From Volvox africanus (taxonomy: Eukaryota > Chlorophyta > Chlorophyceae > Chlamydomonadales > Volvocaceae), in assembly GCA_030268105.1 (NCBI GenBank), contig BSDZ01000026.1, positions 1,678,001 through 1,742,000 on the forward strand: DNA of 64,000 nt, in the 5' to 3' direction. Below the pieces are notes generated by a model. The model did not search any database. It was not told where the DNA came from and worked only from the letters and a program-made list of their open reading frames with translations. The first letter of the stretch is position 1; every line of letters starts with the position of its first letter. This document shows positions 19,498 through 32,110 of this stretch, piece after piece. The position numbers and the translations under genes are program-made.

Positions 19498-19779
19498 TGT
19501 TGTGATTTTGCGGGATTTCACGTCATCATAATACCGTCTGATAACGGTTGTGCAATAGCTCTTACTTAGGTGCGAGTAACCACGATGTAAGTTAGGTATC
19601 GTGACGAGTGCCGTACAGTTATTATCGTGAGTATATTGTTTGTGCGCACTCTGCGCTAATTAGTCCTGCGCGTTACTTACGTTGATACTATAATTATTTA
19701 TGCCAAATATACGCGGTTCTTGCGTCAATACATTGTAATCTATCCACGTTTCGCATCGGTTGCTCCTATCCTCGTAAGA
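19498..19779 (+). repeat. Copia B plus copy, 5' LTR (282 bp)
   Basis: It starts TGTTGTGATT and ends CCTCGTAAGA. The terminal GA differs from the TA of the minus copy. The PBS follows without a gap. Confidence 0.92.
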
Positions 19780-19794
19780 GGTTATGAGCCCCGG
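19780..19794 (+). promoter_or_regulatory. Copia B primer-binding site, plus copy
   Basis: GGTTATGAGCCCCGG, complementary to the initiator tRNA-Met anticodon arm, directly after the LTR. Confidence 0.8.
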
Positions 19795-19951
19795 CTCTTC
19801 TGAGCCGTAATTATCTCGTCAAGGCATAGGCATCAATCTTTTGGCCAAGCGCTTTCAATTGGTGGTGGCAAATACGGAGCACAGCGACCGCCGCCTCTGG
19901 TCAACAACGACCATAATCGCCTGCCTACATCGGGAACTATAACACGCAGCA

Positions 19952-22900
19952 ATGGGAAAGGATAGGTTATCAGACCCATTAGGTCTGAGCAATTATGCTA
20001 CGTGGTCGTTCAGGTTCCAATCTATGATGCAAGAGAACAACCTGGATAGATGGCTGAGAGACGAACCAATGACCGACGAGGACATCGCCGCGTCAAACAA
20101 GGTCAGAAACATCCTTGTCAAAAATGTCCAAGATCATCACTTGGCAATTATCAGAGCAGCGCCGAACGCCAAGGGAGCATGGGAGAGGCTCGCGGCTGTT
20201 TTTGCGGCAAGCAGCGACGCAAGAAAATCTCAGCTTGTTGCTGAACTGTCAGCCCTTAAAATGGCACAAAATGAAGCCCTAATCTTATATCTGGCTCGCG
20301 TCCGCAATCTATATACGGACTTGGTGGAAGTGGGACACCCCGTTACCGAACAGGAAGTTACCTACAATCTACTGGTGGGACTACCGAAGAAATTCTCGGT
20401 TATTGTTACCACGCTGACAGTCAATGGCCAATACAATTTGGATACCGTGGGCGCTCAACTATTGGCTTTTGAGAAACGAGTCAATGCAGAGGGTGATTCC
20501 GTTGCTTTCAGTGCAACAAGCCAAAGAGACAATTGGAGCACCGGACAATATCACAGCGAGACTAGCCGCAATCGCAATGATACAATTGAACGCGACTATG
20601 GAGATAATTCGGTCGCATTTACCGGCACAAGTCGAGGAGGCACATGGAGCGCTGCCAACAACGGCCACGACGGATGGAGCCATCGCGGCAACACATTTGA
20701 TCGAGGATACAGGAATATGCCAATCATCAATCAATGCGATGCATGGAGTTATGGAAGAGATGGCCGCAAGGGAGTAAGCCAACATGAACACAGATCTGGT
20801 TATGGCTACGGCGGGACAGTGCAATGCCAACTATGCGGAAATTATGGACATACCGCGCGACAATGCCGCACCCCACGCATACCACAACCTCCAGGCCAAA
20901 TAAGACGCGACAGGCAAGATGGCAACTACAACCGCCAGGGCAACAGGAGCCACAACACTGTCGACGCCACAGCGTTATCCAGGCCAACAAGTCATTAGGA
21001 GAGTGGAGGGCGACGATCCAATCAACCAGAGAACTGCGCTTTCGTGGGATCCCAATACGACAAATTACAAGGGTGGTACGTGGACTCCGGCGCATCTCAC
21101 CACATCACGTACGACGAACGGGAGCTAACCAACGTGGTTGGAATAAGCCGACGGGAACGTTTTGACATCATGAGCATGGGTGGGGAAACCATTCAACCTA
21201 TCGCAGTAGGCACCCTCATACTGGTGTCCACACTCTACCCCGACACCAAAATCACCATCAACAACGTATACGTGGTGCCACACAGCTGCGTCAAAGTCCT
21301 GTCCATCTCGTCTATCAACGACAAATCCGATGAAGGGGAAATCATGTTCACCAAGCATATGGTCTACGTGAAGCGTTATGGAGACATCGTCATTGCAGGC
21401 CGACGAGAAGGTAACTTATACAGGTTGGAGTGCGGCGTCGATCAACCTAACGACGCACATTTCAGCTTTGCCGGTGCTGCCCACGCTAAGCTGTCAAGCC
21501 AAAGCGAAGGCCTGTGGCACCGACGCTTTGGGCACATCGGACTCGGAGGTCTGCAGAAGCTAATCAGGCACGGAATGGTGATAGGCGTCAACGATGTACC
21601 ACAACAGAAGGTCAACCCCGCCAAGTGCGAGACTTGTGTTTTATCACGGCAAACGCGCGGAACCCACAAATCCACGGGGCACAAATCTGATAGACCAATG
21701 GAGCTCATTCATGTGGACGTCTGCGGCCCCATGCCGGACAACACCCCAAATGGGTCACGGTACATGACTGTGCTGTTGGATGACTGCACAAAATTTTCAG
21801 CAGTTGCATTCACCAACACCAAGGAGGCGGTTAAGGACAAGCTGGTAACGATGATAAATCAGCTGGAGAACATGTGTGGACATAAGACGTGGGAGATGCG
21901 ATCCGACAGAGGAGGAGAATTCATCAATTCCCAACTACAAGCCTTCTTTGCTTCCAGAGGGATCAGGCATGGGCCAACTGTTGGATACACCCCTGAACAA
22001 AATGGCGCTGCAGAGCGGTTAAACCGGACCCTGCTGGAAAAGATGCGCGCCCTATTGCTTGAATCCAAACTCCCTCAAAAAATGTGGGCTGAGGCGGCAG
22101 CCACAGCCAACTACCTACGCAATATATCCCCAGCAGATGGCATTTCCCGTACCCCGTACGAGCTCTTCACTGGAAAGGTTCCAGAGGTCGATCACTTGCG
22201 CGTTTTTGGCTGCACGGCTTATGTCCACGTGCCCAAGGCCAAGCGCAACAAACTGGATCCCGTGGGTCGACGAGGTATAATGGTGGGATATGGCGATGGG
22301 GGCAGCTACCGGATATTATTCTCGGACGGGTCAGTATCAAGACACAGCGATGTCGTATTCGATGAACAACAGGCCACGCACGAACCATACAAACCCTCGG
22401 ACGACAACCGTGACAATGCTGAAACTGACTCCGATTCTGACATGGATGACCCAGAGCCACGACCAAGAGCTGTCCCTATGCCCACCAATGCACACAATGG
22501 TGATGGCCACGACCCGAATCTGCCTCAACCACCACCTCCCGTAACACGCACGGCGTCAAGCTATCCAAACACAGAGAGAACAGGAGCCGTCAACGATGGA
22601 GAGGGCCCATCAGGAAGCCAACCAAGGCAAGACCCAATACAACCTGAGGACACCGACGACTCCGACAGTGAAGACATGGCAACAGAAGAAGACATGGATG
22701 TGGACAACACGAGGTTAGCCAACCGCTACCCCATCCGCGTGCGAAAGCGCCCATGTGAGTGGTGGCGCACTCAAAGATCGGTGGCAGCGCGTATCAACAT
22801 GGCCGCCAGAATACAAGAACCCAAATCTCACCATGATGCGATTAGAGGCCCTCACCGCATCAAGTGGCAACAAGCGATGAACGACGAGATAATTGCCCAC

Positions 22901-24358
22901 ATGACCAACGGCACCTGGGAAATTGGCATCCCACCGCCTGGCACAAACGTCCTGCCCTGCCGCTGGGTCTACAAACTCAAGACATGCCCTGATGGCTCAA
23001 TCGACAGATACAAGGCGCGTCTGGTTGCGAAGGGCTTCGCACAACGCGAGGGGGTGGATTTTGGAGAACTGTTTGCACCTACATCACGAGGCTCATCATT
23101 CCGGGCCATCCTAGCCATCGCCGCCGCCAGGGACTTCGACGTACACCAACTAGATGTCTCCACGGCCTTTTTGAACGGCGACCTCAAAGAGGAAATCTGG
23201 ATGAAACCACCACCGGGATACGACCTGGCGACCCCAGGAGCTGCCTGCCGGCTACTCAAGTCCATATATGGCCTCCGCCAAGCATCCCGCTGCTGGTACG
23301 ACAAACTATGCACCAAATTCGCTGAAATCGGACTCACCACATCCAAATCTGACCAAGCGATGTTCGTGAGAGCAAACAACAGCAAAGGAGACGTGTTCGT
23401 GCTGGTCCACGTGGACGACATGTGCATTGCGGCTAAAGACCCCGAGCTGATCCGAAATCTCAAGGCAGAAATCAGCAAACTATTCAAGGTAAGAGATCTT
23501 GGCCGCATTGAGGTATTTCTGGGCATGGAAGTTCGACGGCAACCCAATGGAGAGATCACGTTATCACAATCCAACTATGTGGAACGCATCCTACATAAGC
23601 ATGGCATGAGCGAGGTTAAACCCAGAGCCATCCCCATAGCTGTGGGAGCAAAACTTCACCTGGACAAAGACACCGAGCTGTTGGAGGATCCGACGCCGTA
23701 CAGAGCACTCATTGGTGAGCTCAACTACCTGGCAGTCAGCACGCGTCCAGATCTTGGCTTCGCCCTCAGCATGTTGTCACGGTTCATGGCCAAGCCAACC
23801 AAACCCGTAATGGGCATGGCAAAGGGGGTCCTTCGCTACGTGGCGGGCACGCACAACCTGGGCCTACAGTTCCGGCGGGAGAGCAAGGAGATCATCGATG
23901 GATATTGCGATTCGGACTGGGCAGGAGACACTAACTCAAGGCGATCCACGACTGGGTACGTATTTCGCGTTAATGGTACCGCAATCAGCTGGAGCAGTCA
24001 GTTGCAGCGCACTGTGGCAGCGTCATCCGTGGAGGCTGAATACCAGGCCCTTTCCAGCGCAGTCAGGGAAGTCCTTTGGCTGAATAAGCTATGCGGGGAC
24101 CTTAATGTGGACTCCGACGGAATCAGAATCAACATAGACTCACAAGGGGCCTTAGACCTAGGCAACAACCCCATTACATCATCACGGTCTAAGCATATTG
24201 ATGTACAGCACCACATGATTCGCGAGAGAGTGATAGAGGGCGACGTGGCACTGGGGCATTGCCGCACGGAAGAGATGGTGGCGGACGCATTGACCAAACC
24301 ACTGCCAGAAGGAAAGTTCGTTTGGTGCCGCCGTGAAATGGGACTAGACGATACCTGA
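19952..24358 (+). pseudogene. Copia B Gag-Pol polyprotein, one in-frame TAG
   Basis: 1469 codons, the same length as the minus copy. Here the TAG at 20,996-20,998 replaces the CAG of the sister, about 60 codons before the protease motif WYVDSGASHH and just after the zinc knuckle. The frame is otherwise open from MGKDRLSDPLG to TGA. All catalytic motifs are present: protease DSGA, integrase HRRFGH, SDRGGEF and PEQNGAAER, RT VDDM, RNase H DSDWAGD and DSQGAL. The first part (348 aa) equals a full Gag with CCHC knuckle. Termination there would separate Gag from Pol, so either a nonsense mutation or a readthrough stop is possible. The sister has no stop at this position, which favours mutation. 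Confidence 0.93.
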
Positions 24359-24663
24359 CAAAGAAGCCATCGATCTGTTGGTAGAAACCAGCTCATATAG
24401 GCCAATAAGGCGTGAGTCCGGGTGGCTGGCTGTAGTTAAGCTGTTTTTGATAGTGAGGTCATTATTTCTTTTGACAATAACGTTCATAAGCGAAGGATTA
24501 CTTATTCTTGTTGTGGCATCTAACAGCACCAGTCCAGCATCGTCTCAATTGCCTTATCGTAGAGGTTAATTTCAGTGATACTTAGTAACTTGACGCTACT
24601 ATCTTTGAGGGGGTGTGATATTGGAGTGCCCTATTCGACCATGACGTGCATCCCGAGGGTGTG

Positions 24664-24945
24664 TGTTGTGATTATGCGGGATTTCACGTCATCATAATAC
24701 CGTCTGATAACGGTTGTGCAATAGCTCTTACTTAGGTGCGAGTAACCGCGATGTAAGTTAGGTATCGTGACGAGTGCCGTACAGTTATTATCGCGAGTAT
24801 ATTGTTTGTGCGCACTCTGCGCTAATTAGTCCTGCGCGTTACTAACGTTGATACTATAATTATTTATGCCAAATATACGCGGTTCTTGCGTCAATACATT
24901 GTAATCTATCCACGTTTCGCATCGGTTGCTCCTATCCTCGTAAGA
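24664..24945 (+). repeat. Copia B plus copy, 3' LTR (282 bp)
   Basis: It is preceded by a mutated polypurine tract (CGAGGGTGTG versus CGAGGGGGTG in the minus copy). It is followed by the TSD GACGG. Confidence 0.92.
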
Positions 24946-24950
24946 GACGG

Positions 24951-26032
24951 CACTGTACTGAGGGCTGCCCAGAACCCTTGCCTTCCATCCCATCCCGCTG
25001 GCCCTGGCTCCCAAGACGGGGCACATAGACGGGGCATCTCAAGTACAAACGTTGCAATGGTGATTCTAAACATCCTCGTCACAATGAAGTCACTTCTCAT
25101 TGCTACTAAAACCAGGAAGAGCCAAGCTTTGAGCCTAGCGGCTGCTACCTTGGTCGATGCCATCTAGCAGATCCGATGCAATGTTGCCTTCTAGTGGCTC
25201 CCTTCCAGGCATTACACACTGAAAATGTTCCTGACTTTCAGGGGAAAAGTGTTTTCGGGATGTAAAGAGTTTCATACGGGACTTTCCATCATAAGCAGAA
25301 GGCGGCTCCATTCGTTACTGAAGCAATTATTATTTCTTTACAAATATATGATTAGCTGTTGATGCTGCAGAAATTATACGTATGCTGCCTGTGCAAGCAA
25401 GGTTGTCCAATAGAACTGCTACCGTATGACATGGACGACCTGACGACTGTGTACAATGGGTGGCATTAAATGTACATATGTACATATAAAGGATGTTGTA
25501 AAGCAGGGTTACGAAACATTGTTGCTTACATAGGATTGATTGGCAGCCGCACAACCCTGGACGGAGTACGGAAGCACTACTCTTCGCTTTTAAGTAGTAC
25601 GTATGCATAAGATTTGTATTTTACTTTAACTAGTAAAAGAATAAATTTTTTCCTGCGTTTATTTTTGTCGTGTACGAAATACTTTATTGCCACCAACCCG
25701 CAGAAAAACGGCCGAAATGACGTGCCATTAGGAACTCATAATGGGCGCCCTAGCAAAGGCCAAAAGCAGCCCGCGCATGGTGAAGATGCATCGATGATGG
25801 TGCTGGCTGCCAACGCAGCTAGCATACATCAGAAGGAAAAGGAGGTCAAGGCCGCTAGACGCTGACAGGTTAGTGCAAATACTAGTAGTATGGAGAGTGG
25901 ATGATGGGGTGTGCAAATTACCAGGCGCGCTTAGCAAAATTATTGCTGGATGGGTGATGTACATTACGGATCTCATATACAGGGATGTACAGATCATTAA
26001 TGTCCTTTAACCTGTTTTCTCCTTTCTGTCTT
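24951..26032 (+). other. Host sequence left of copia C, with possible exon
   Basis: 24,951-25,167 is unique. 25,168-25,295 equals 4438-4566. 25,296-26,032 is absent from copy 1. A possible exon at about 25,690-25,865 encodes an alanine- and lysine-rich stretch (GEDASMMVLAANAASIHQKEKE) ending in TGA just before a GTTAGT donor-like site. It may belong to the same charged host protein as the exons at 30,957-31,633. The evidence is compositional only. Confidence 0.3.
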
Positions 26033-26275
26033 TATTGAGACGTAGACTATCAGACATTAGGAAGCCTGACGTAATAACGAGAAAGTATACGTTACATATT
26101 ATCTGATAATAAAGAAGTCCGAATAGTTTGTTCTGGAGTCGGCACATATACTTGTGCGTATAGCACTACAAACAGTAAGAACGCGGGTCGATAGCTTACC
26201 GCCGAGTACAGCTACAACAGCGGGATTGTTGCTAGTATGCATCGCTATATCCAACTGATATACCATTTCATAACA
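26033..26275 (-). repeat. Copia C copy 2, 3' LTR (243 bp)
   Basis: On the minus strand it starts TGTTATGAAATGG and ends in AATA. It differs from the 5' LTR by several substitutions. Confidence 0.88.
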
Positions 26276-28228
26276 CGCCCCCTCGAGACATACGTAGCAA
26301 CAAGTGATAGAAGATAATTTCAACCAGGGCGGTTCTTTAAACCAAAAACTTAAGCCAAACAAGTTCGCCCCAAACAAACTTATAATGCTTACTCGGCTAT
26401 CCCCATCGCCGTAATGCACTTCTTAAATTTTATCTCTCCAAGTGCCTTCATCAGCAAAACTGCCGCCTTATCTTACACCAAACACCATTAAAAATGCAGC
26501 CTTACACCTAGAGGCCCGCTCTTGCAGTAGGGGTTCTGCACATTGATCTGCTTGGAATTACTCCTAAACATGACGCACTCATCAGATAATTGCAGATTCA
26601 GGGCCAATGGAATGACTCCACCGCCCCCCGGTGTCAAAACCATGCCACTACTTGACCAAGTGCCTACATTGCTGTTCTGCAACGGTCCGCACTGCCCAAA
26701 ATTGACATACCAAGAACGCACCCAAGCGGTTTACCACTGGTATGAAATAGGGCTCGAAACACATCTGATTGGGTCTTCACCTCGATGGGCCAATGGCACC
26801 CTTACGATGCCCAGACACAAGATGCGATAAAAGATTGTGTACACCCTCATGGTGACACTTCTCGTGGCGTTACTCAACCGCCATACCCCACAGGGGCATT
26901 TAGATACACATAACTCAGCAACCAACCTCCAACTAAGGGGTGCTAGGGATCGCAGAACTCAGCCGCCCTTCCTCACAGGAACCGAGGCATTTAGACACGC
27001 TTCAGGTGTTGCCTCAAACTTGTTGTACGCGGATTCAATCACCGTTTACATTTATGAAGGCCGCAATGCATTCAGATATCATGAAGCATAATACAATCAT
27101 ATTAGCATGATATACTCGAGTATATCTAGCTAATCAGGCATGTCGCATCATCATTCACGACATCGCGCTGTCGGTCAACATGTTTGACTCGAGGCTGATA
27201 ATTAATGCGCGATCTATCCATTGGCATATTATATCATGTAATAATACTTTGAATAGTATTACCTCATCTGTGTCATAAACCATACGCGTATGCAAGAATG
27301 CGACGATCGCGATGGTTGGGTCGGCAACCGAATATCGATATTCGGACCTTTGCATATTGCATGCGTTGCATCCAATAATATCACGAATGACACGATATTT
27401 AGAGCAGTATTACCAAGGTACTCACACTTGAGATCGTAATCCAGTGAGACCTGTACTGCACATCGGTATTGCGACGTGATAGGTGCGAGGACGGCCGCCT
27501 AGAGACCAAAGTCGGCTTGATGCTATTTTGGGTCAAGTACTCGTGTACTTAACTCGGTCTGATTTTAATATATACGTTTTACTCATTTATTATCGGCCTG
27601 AGCTATTCCAGCATAGCATTCCCAGCCGGATGATGAACGCTGCCCGCGGGGTCTGACGGCAGACTCCTAATTTGCAACTGAAGGTCATTGTAAGTTGAAT
27701 CTTTCCTTATTTATAAGTCTTCCGCTGTCACGTTGCTTGCACTGAAGTGTCTTGCTGTTCGTAAGCACCATGCACGTGTAGCTAATACTCAGACGTGCAG
27801 ATTCAGTGCATGATCGAAGAAGGAAGGATACAACAAAACTGCTGTACTGTTGTGGCCTTCAGTAGCAAAACACCCAATGGTGTTGCATCGGTTACCACAA
27901 GCTGCCGTACTGTCACGGTCTGCACTAGCACATCACTCTTCGGTGCTCTAGTGAACAACAGAAACCGCCGTACTGCCACATCCTTCGGAGGACTTGACCC
28001 TCCAAAAATCAGACATACTGCGCCCAGTGCGCAACCAAGTATGTTGGGAAGAAACTGTTATTCCCACACATATGAACATCTGCTGATTATATCGCCGTGA
28101 GCAATACCAGCTCGACGGTGTTGCCGTGTACATGAGGACTCAAACCTCATCGGCCCTTGTAGGACCCCAAACCTGGGCTTCCCGACCCTGGGCTACTGCC
28201 AGTGGGAAATCTATCCCAATACAACATG

Positions 28229-28239
28229 GGAATCGAACC
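28229..28239 (-). promoter_or_regulatory. B-box-like sequence, copia C copy 2
   Basis: GGTTCGATTCC on the minus strand, the counterpart of 6138-6148. Confidence 0.4.
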
Positions 28240-30027
28240 TCCAACCCCAGACCATGCTGTGCCCAGCACAGAATCATCGGCCTGAATATCTTGGCTTGTT
28301 GCCAACTGACCATGAATACCAGATAAGTGTATCCCGTTAAGATAAGTGTAAACCCGTTAACATAAACAGCCACTGACAATGACTTGACGTTACCCCCAAT
28401 GAGGTAACTACGTGCAAATCAAGCAAAGCAATCATAAAGACGTGCAAAACACTTGCAGCCTTCCATCCCTCATTACATCAGGGGATAACCAGGATAGCTA
28501 CCCAAACATAATTGAGAGCAGTCCACAGGACTCTGCCATCGACTCCCAAACACATGTCATACATACTCATTGGGCAGCCCTCTTCAAGCCAGGCTCAGTC
28601 CTGCTGGGAACGCATCAGCCGACCTCTCATCAGGTCCCTCTTCCAGCCAGGCTCTATCCTGCTGGTCATACCTGTAGAATAAACACTTTGCGCACACCCT
28701 TGTATGGTGTCGCCTCGTAAACATGAACATTAGCCACCAACAGTCCATCCCAGGGTCATTCATACTGCTGCTCCGTCTGCCCTACACAAGGGCACTCAGA
28801 CCACAGACCTCTGACTCTCTAAGCCTCAAAACAAAAGTCAATAGCTCCAGCATCTAGCCACACACATCCAGGTGAACAAGGCCAAGCAACTGATCTGCCT
28901 CATGTCCGATTGAGGGAATTAGCTACGTTCCCTTAATATGACACAAAAACTCACAACTGGCTGCAACCTAGATGGCTTCACATATCCCTCGAGTTCAAGG
29001 TACTGACCTTCCAGTTGACATAACCTGAGCATCATAGTAAACAAAGGTCCGTCGGGCTCTTATGGCCCTCACGTCGTACCACCAAGGCAGACGCTGTCGT
29101 TTCACTGCGCTGCATGAGGTCTGAGTTACGGGCAGGCAAACATCCACACATTGGGGATTAGGCAGGGCACCACTGACATAACCAAAACAAATCAAGAGTT
29201 AATTCAGGTCGCCAATCACTACCACAAGCAAATGCCATACCGCCCAATGGCAGTACTCGAACGTACTCAGAAACATACGGCCCAATGGCAGTACGCGAAC
29301 ATAGCTGTACCTAGTGGTGTGATCAAAACTTCTGCCCCTTTTTCCTCAAGGCAATTAGAAGCTGTAATTATGCAGTACTCTGAACTGCACGAAACAAAGT
29401 TGTTCTCACCAAGAGAACGCCACCTCTTGCATCGTTAGCGTTTCCTAAAAAGAGTTCTCCATGAGATAACGTGCGGCTGACAGGCACAGGCCACTCACAG
29501 GCGAGGTCTATGGCTCGGCAGGCACATCAATTGCCTTGAACTGCTATGGGGTGCTCTGACAAAACATAGCAATAAAGCACCTATCAAAACGTCGCCTGAA
29601 CGTCGCCTGTTATCAATATAGTTGAAATCCACCTTGCTCGAACTACAAACAAAGCGCCGCGCTGCGAGCTGCCCAGTAAATAAAGGCATAGTCGAAAAGC
29701 TTTCAACGTATAAATGCGGTAATGGTTCGAATTCACTGTGAAGTTACCGCCAATCCGCTCCATCTTTGCGTCGGCATCGTTGTAGCTCGTGAACGACCAG
29801 TAAAAATTTTCGGCGCTTTTAAGGTGTCCTCAGAAGGAACCATAACCTGATCGTTGATCTCCTTTGTAGCGCCATTTTCCTCGTAGTCGCGACTGACTTG
29901 CACTTTGCCGCCAAATCGCACCAGGCGGCGACCCTGACATCACCGCCAGTCTTTCCTTGCCAAACTGCTTGTCTAGCCCTTCCATCTTCATTTGCCATTT
30001 AAAAGTCACTTAGCTCCTGTCGTAGTG

Positions 30028-30306
30028 CTACCTTTCTCGTGTTGCAGGTTGATGCGACGTAGCCGCCAAAGCGTCCCAGGCGGCCTTCACATTTGCCGCC
30101 CGAACAATTGTTTGGAGGTGATGGTTCTTTACGTTCTTGGCCATCACAATCTTGACGTTGTTGGAGATGATGACATCCGCCTCTGCAATTGGTGCTTGTA
30201 GCAGGGCACGACTGTATCCAAGTTCCGTGCACAACAATTGGAATCGTAGTTTCCAAGTTGAGTAGTTGTGTAGTTCCAGCGGCTCGTCCAGCCTATCCTT
30301 TCCCAT
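30028..30306 (-). pseudogene. Copia C gag fragment, copy 2, frameshifted
   Basis: Same MGKDRLDEPLE start as 7908-8216. One base is missing at about 30,056 (GATGCGACG here, GATGCGAACG in copy 1), so the last 20 or so residues shift frame and the ORF stops at 92 aa. Confidence 0.72.
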
Positions 30307-30393
30307 TGTGAAGACCTATAAACGCGAAGATCAACACTAGAATGGGCAAAAGATGTCAGGCTCCGCGGTCAACGATGACCGGGGCTCATAACC

Positions 30394-30636
30394 TATTGAG
30401 ATGTAGACTATCAGATATTAGGAAGCCTGATGTAATATTGAGAAAGTATACGTTACATATTATCTGATAATAAAGAAGTCCGAATAGTTTGTTCTGGAGT
30501 CGGCACATATACTTGCGCGTATAGCACTACAAACAGTACAAACGCGGGTCGATAGCTTACCGCCGAGTACAGCTACAACAGCGGGATTGTTGCTAGTATG
30601 GATCGCTATATCCAACTGATATACCATTTCATAACA
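30394..30636 (-). repeat. Copia C copy 2, 5' LTR (243 bp), TRIM-free
   Basis: The uninterrupted counterpart of 8304-8878. It gives the empty site that fixes the TRIM boundaries and its GTCCG duplication. Confidence 0.9.
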
Positions 30637-30956
30637 GTCTTTTATGTAATTGTTCCTATTCTCCCCAAACGTACTTCCTTTTTATGTAGGCAAAGAGTTC
30701 ACAGCCCTCTACGACAAGGAACTCCAGCAGGAAAGGTAGGAACTCAAGCAAGGCGGCAGCAGAAAGGGTACAGCCCATTCATCCTGTCTTCCTGTTTTAT
30801 TGAGCTGTAATTTCATATTTCGTTATATTATTTTCATTTGCTGTGTGCTTTGTCGTTTGATGTGCCATATGTCGATTTATTTTTCTCTTTTTTGATAGAA
30901 ATTGTAAGCTTGCAGTTTCTCAAATCATATATGTATGCTAACGTCGGCCCTTGAAG

Positions 30957-31633
30957 GTAATGAACGATGACGATGTGCGGCCATCCTCGAAAGTGAGGCG
31001 ACCAAGCACGGGCACCAAAAGAAAGGTACGAAATATTGAGGTCAGACATTACTTACTTTTTAATATAACCTTTTTATTACTACCAAGTCCCTTCACGTAT
31101 TTTGGTCCAGCAGGTGCCGTTGGAAGACAAGTCTACGGATGACGATGACAGTTACGACCACCAGGGACAGAAGGTAATTTCCTTAGTTCAGCTTAATTTC
31201 CTTCATGTTTGAATGTATAATTCTAATATGTGTTGTTTCGACTGATAAAGGTCAAGAGTGTTTTGGAAGGTGTGCGATGTCAACGTGGGAGCTCAGGGAG
31301 TTAGCAGAATCAGGTAACAAAGTGTCCAAGTACATAGTACTACAGCAAATGAAAGACTATGCTTTTAGAATGATTAGTGGTACTAAAAAGCACTGCCCAC
31401 CCTAGACATGATTAAGATTATTGTAACCGGAAGTGATAATTGCTGAGTGGTGACAGCTAAATTTACATTTATACATATGCATGTAAATTAGTATAATTTT
31501 CCTTTTCTAAACTTTTCAGGAGTTGCTTGAGGAGGAGGTGAGCGAGGACGAGAAGATTGAGGACGAGCAGGATGACGCCACCACTGCACCAGAGGAGGAC
31601 GACAACAAAGAGAGTGAAATAGAAGACTATTAG
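30957..31633 (+). CDS. Candidate host gene, exons in copy 2
   Basis: Four exon-like pieces: 30,957-31,025 (69 nt), 31,111-31,173 (63 nt), 31,251-31,313 (63 nt) and 31,520-31,633 (114 nt). Donors are GTACGA, GTAATT and GTAACA; acceptors end GAAG, TCCAG, TAAAG and TTTTCAG. Every junction is phase 0. The conceptual product is strongly charged: a basic stretch (SSKVRRPSTGTKRK), an aspartate run, then a glutamate-rich tail ending SEIEDY. The third piece has TAG at 31,302-31,304. A short possible exon 30,690-30,735 precedes. No family recognised; a nuclear or chromatin-type acidic protein would fit the composition, but this is a guess. Confidence 0.38.
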
Positions 31634-32110
31634 ATAGAACTAACATCTAACATGTTTGTTTCTAAGCTTATATTAGAGCGGGCTGCTAAATGTGCGGTGG
31701 CAGATGAAGTTAGGATGTATGTACCTAATGATGATTGAAATGATTGGTGCATGGTACAAATGATTATTCAACTCATAAACAAAATTTGATTGGCAGGATT
31801 GGATGTGTAGAAATTTGATTGTTTCGTTCAATTAATGCGTACTCACCAATGGCTGCTTACCTGGATGCTTTCCGAATATTGAACTGTAAATTATTGCCTG
31901 GAATATTTTCATCTATCAAAACTGAAATCCTATTGATATTCTTCATAACAGCTACGTACATTACGACAGGATAGTTTCCGTACACACAAAAATAATTCTG
32001 CAGCAGGTGGGCAAAACAGCAAACAATAACAGGAACGATAACTGAAACAGTAAAGAAATAACCAGAAGGACCAAAAGTAGTTACAGTGAACAAGAATGCG
32101 AGGCTGCCTC
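31634..32110. other. Downstream flank of the candidate gene, copy 2
   Basis: Counterpart of 15,337-15,790 with a 16-bp insertion near 31,655. No further gene seen. Confidence 0.4.

Larger units (their letters stand above)
19498..24945 (+). mobile_element. Copia family B, complete element, plus copy (5448 bp)
   Basis: TSD GACGG at 19,493-19,497 and 24,946-24,950. LTRs of 282 bp (19,498-19,779 and 24,664-24,945) differ at about 4 positions, so this copy is older than the minus copy. Internal organisation and length are the same. Confidence 0.95.
26033..30636 (-). mobile_element. Copia family C, non-autonomous element, copy 2 (4604 bp)
   Basis: Two 243-bp LTRs (26,033-26,275 and 30,394-30,636), TSD GTCTT (26,028-26,032 and 30,637-30,641), polypurine tract CGAGGGGGCG beside the 3' LTR, and a PBS against initiator tRNA-Met beside the 5' LTR. 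The interior of about 4.1 kb has only a frameshifted gag start and no protease, integrase or RT. About 3 kb (26,700-29,730) contains nothing recognisable. It is a large retrotransposon derivative that depends on other elements. Confidence 0.88.

Noticed and set aside
24886..25167. 93-aa ORF running out of the copia B LTR
   Set aside because: It starts inside the LTR and crosses the TSD; there is no recognisable domain and no splice evidence.
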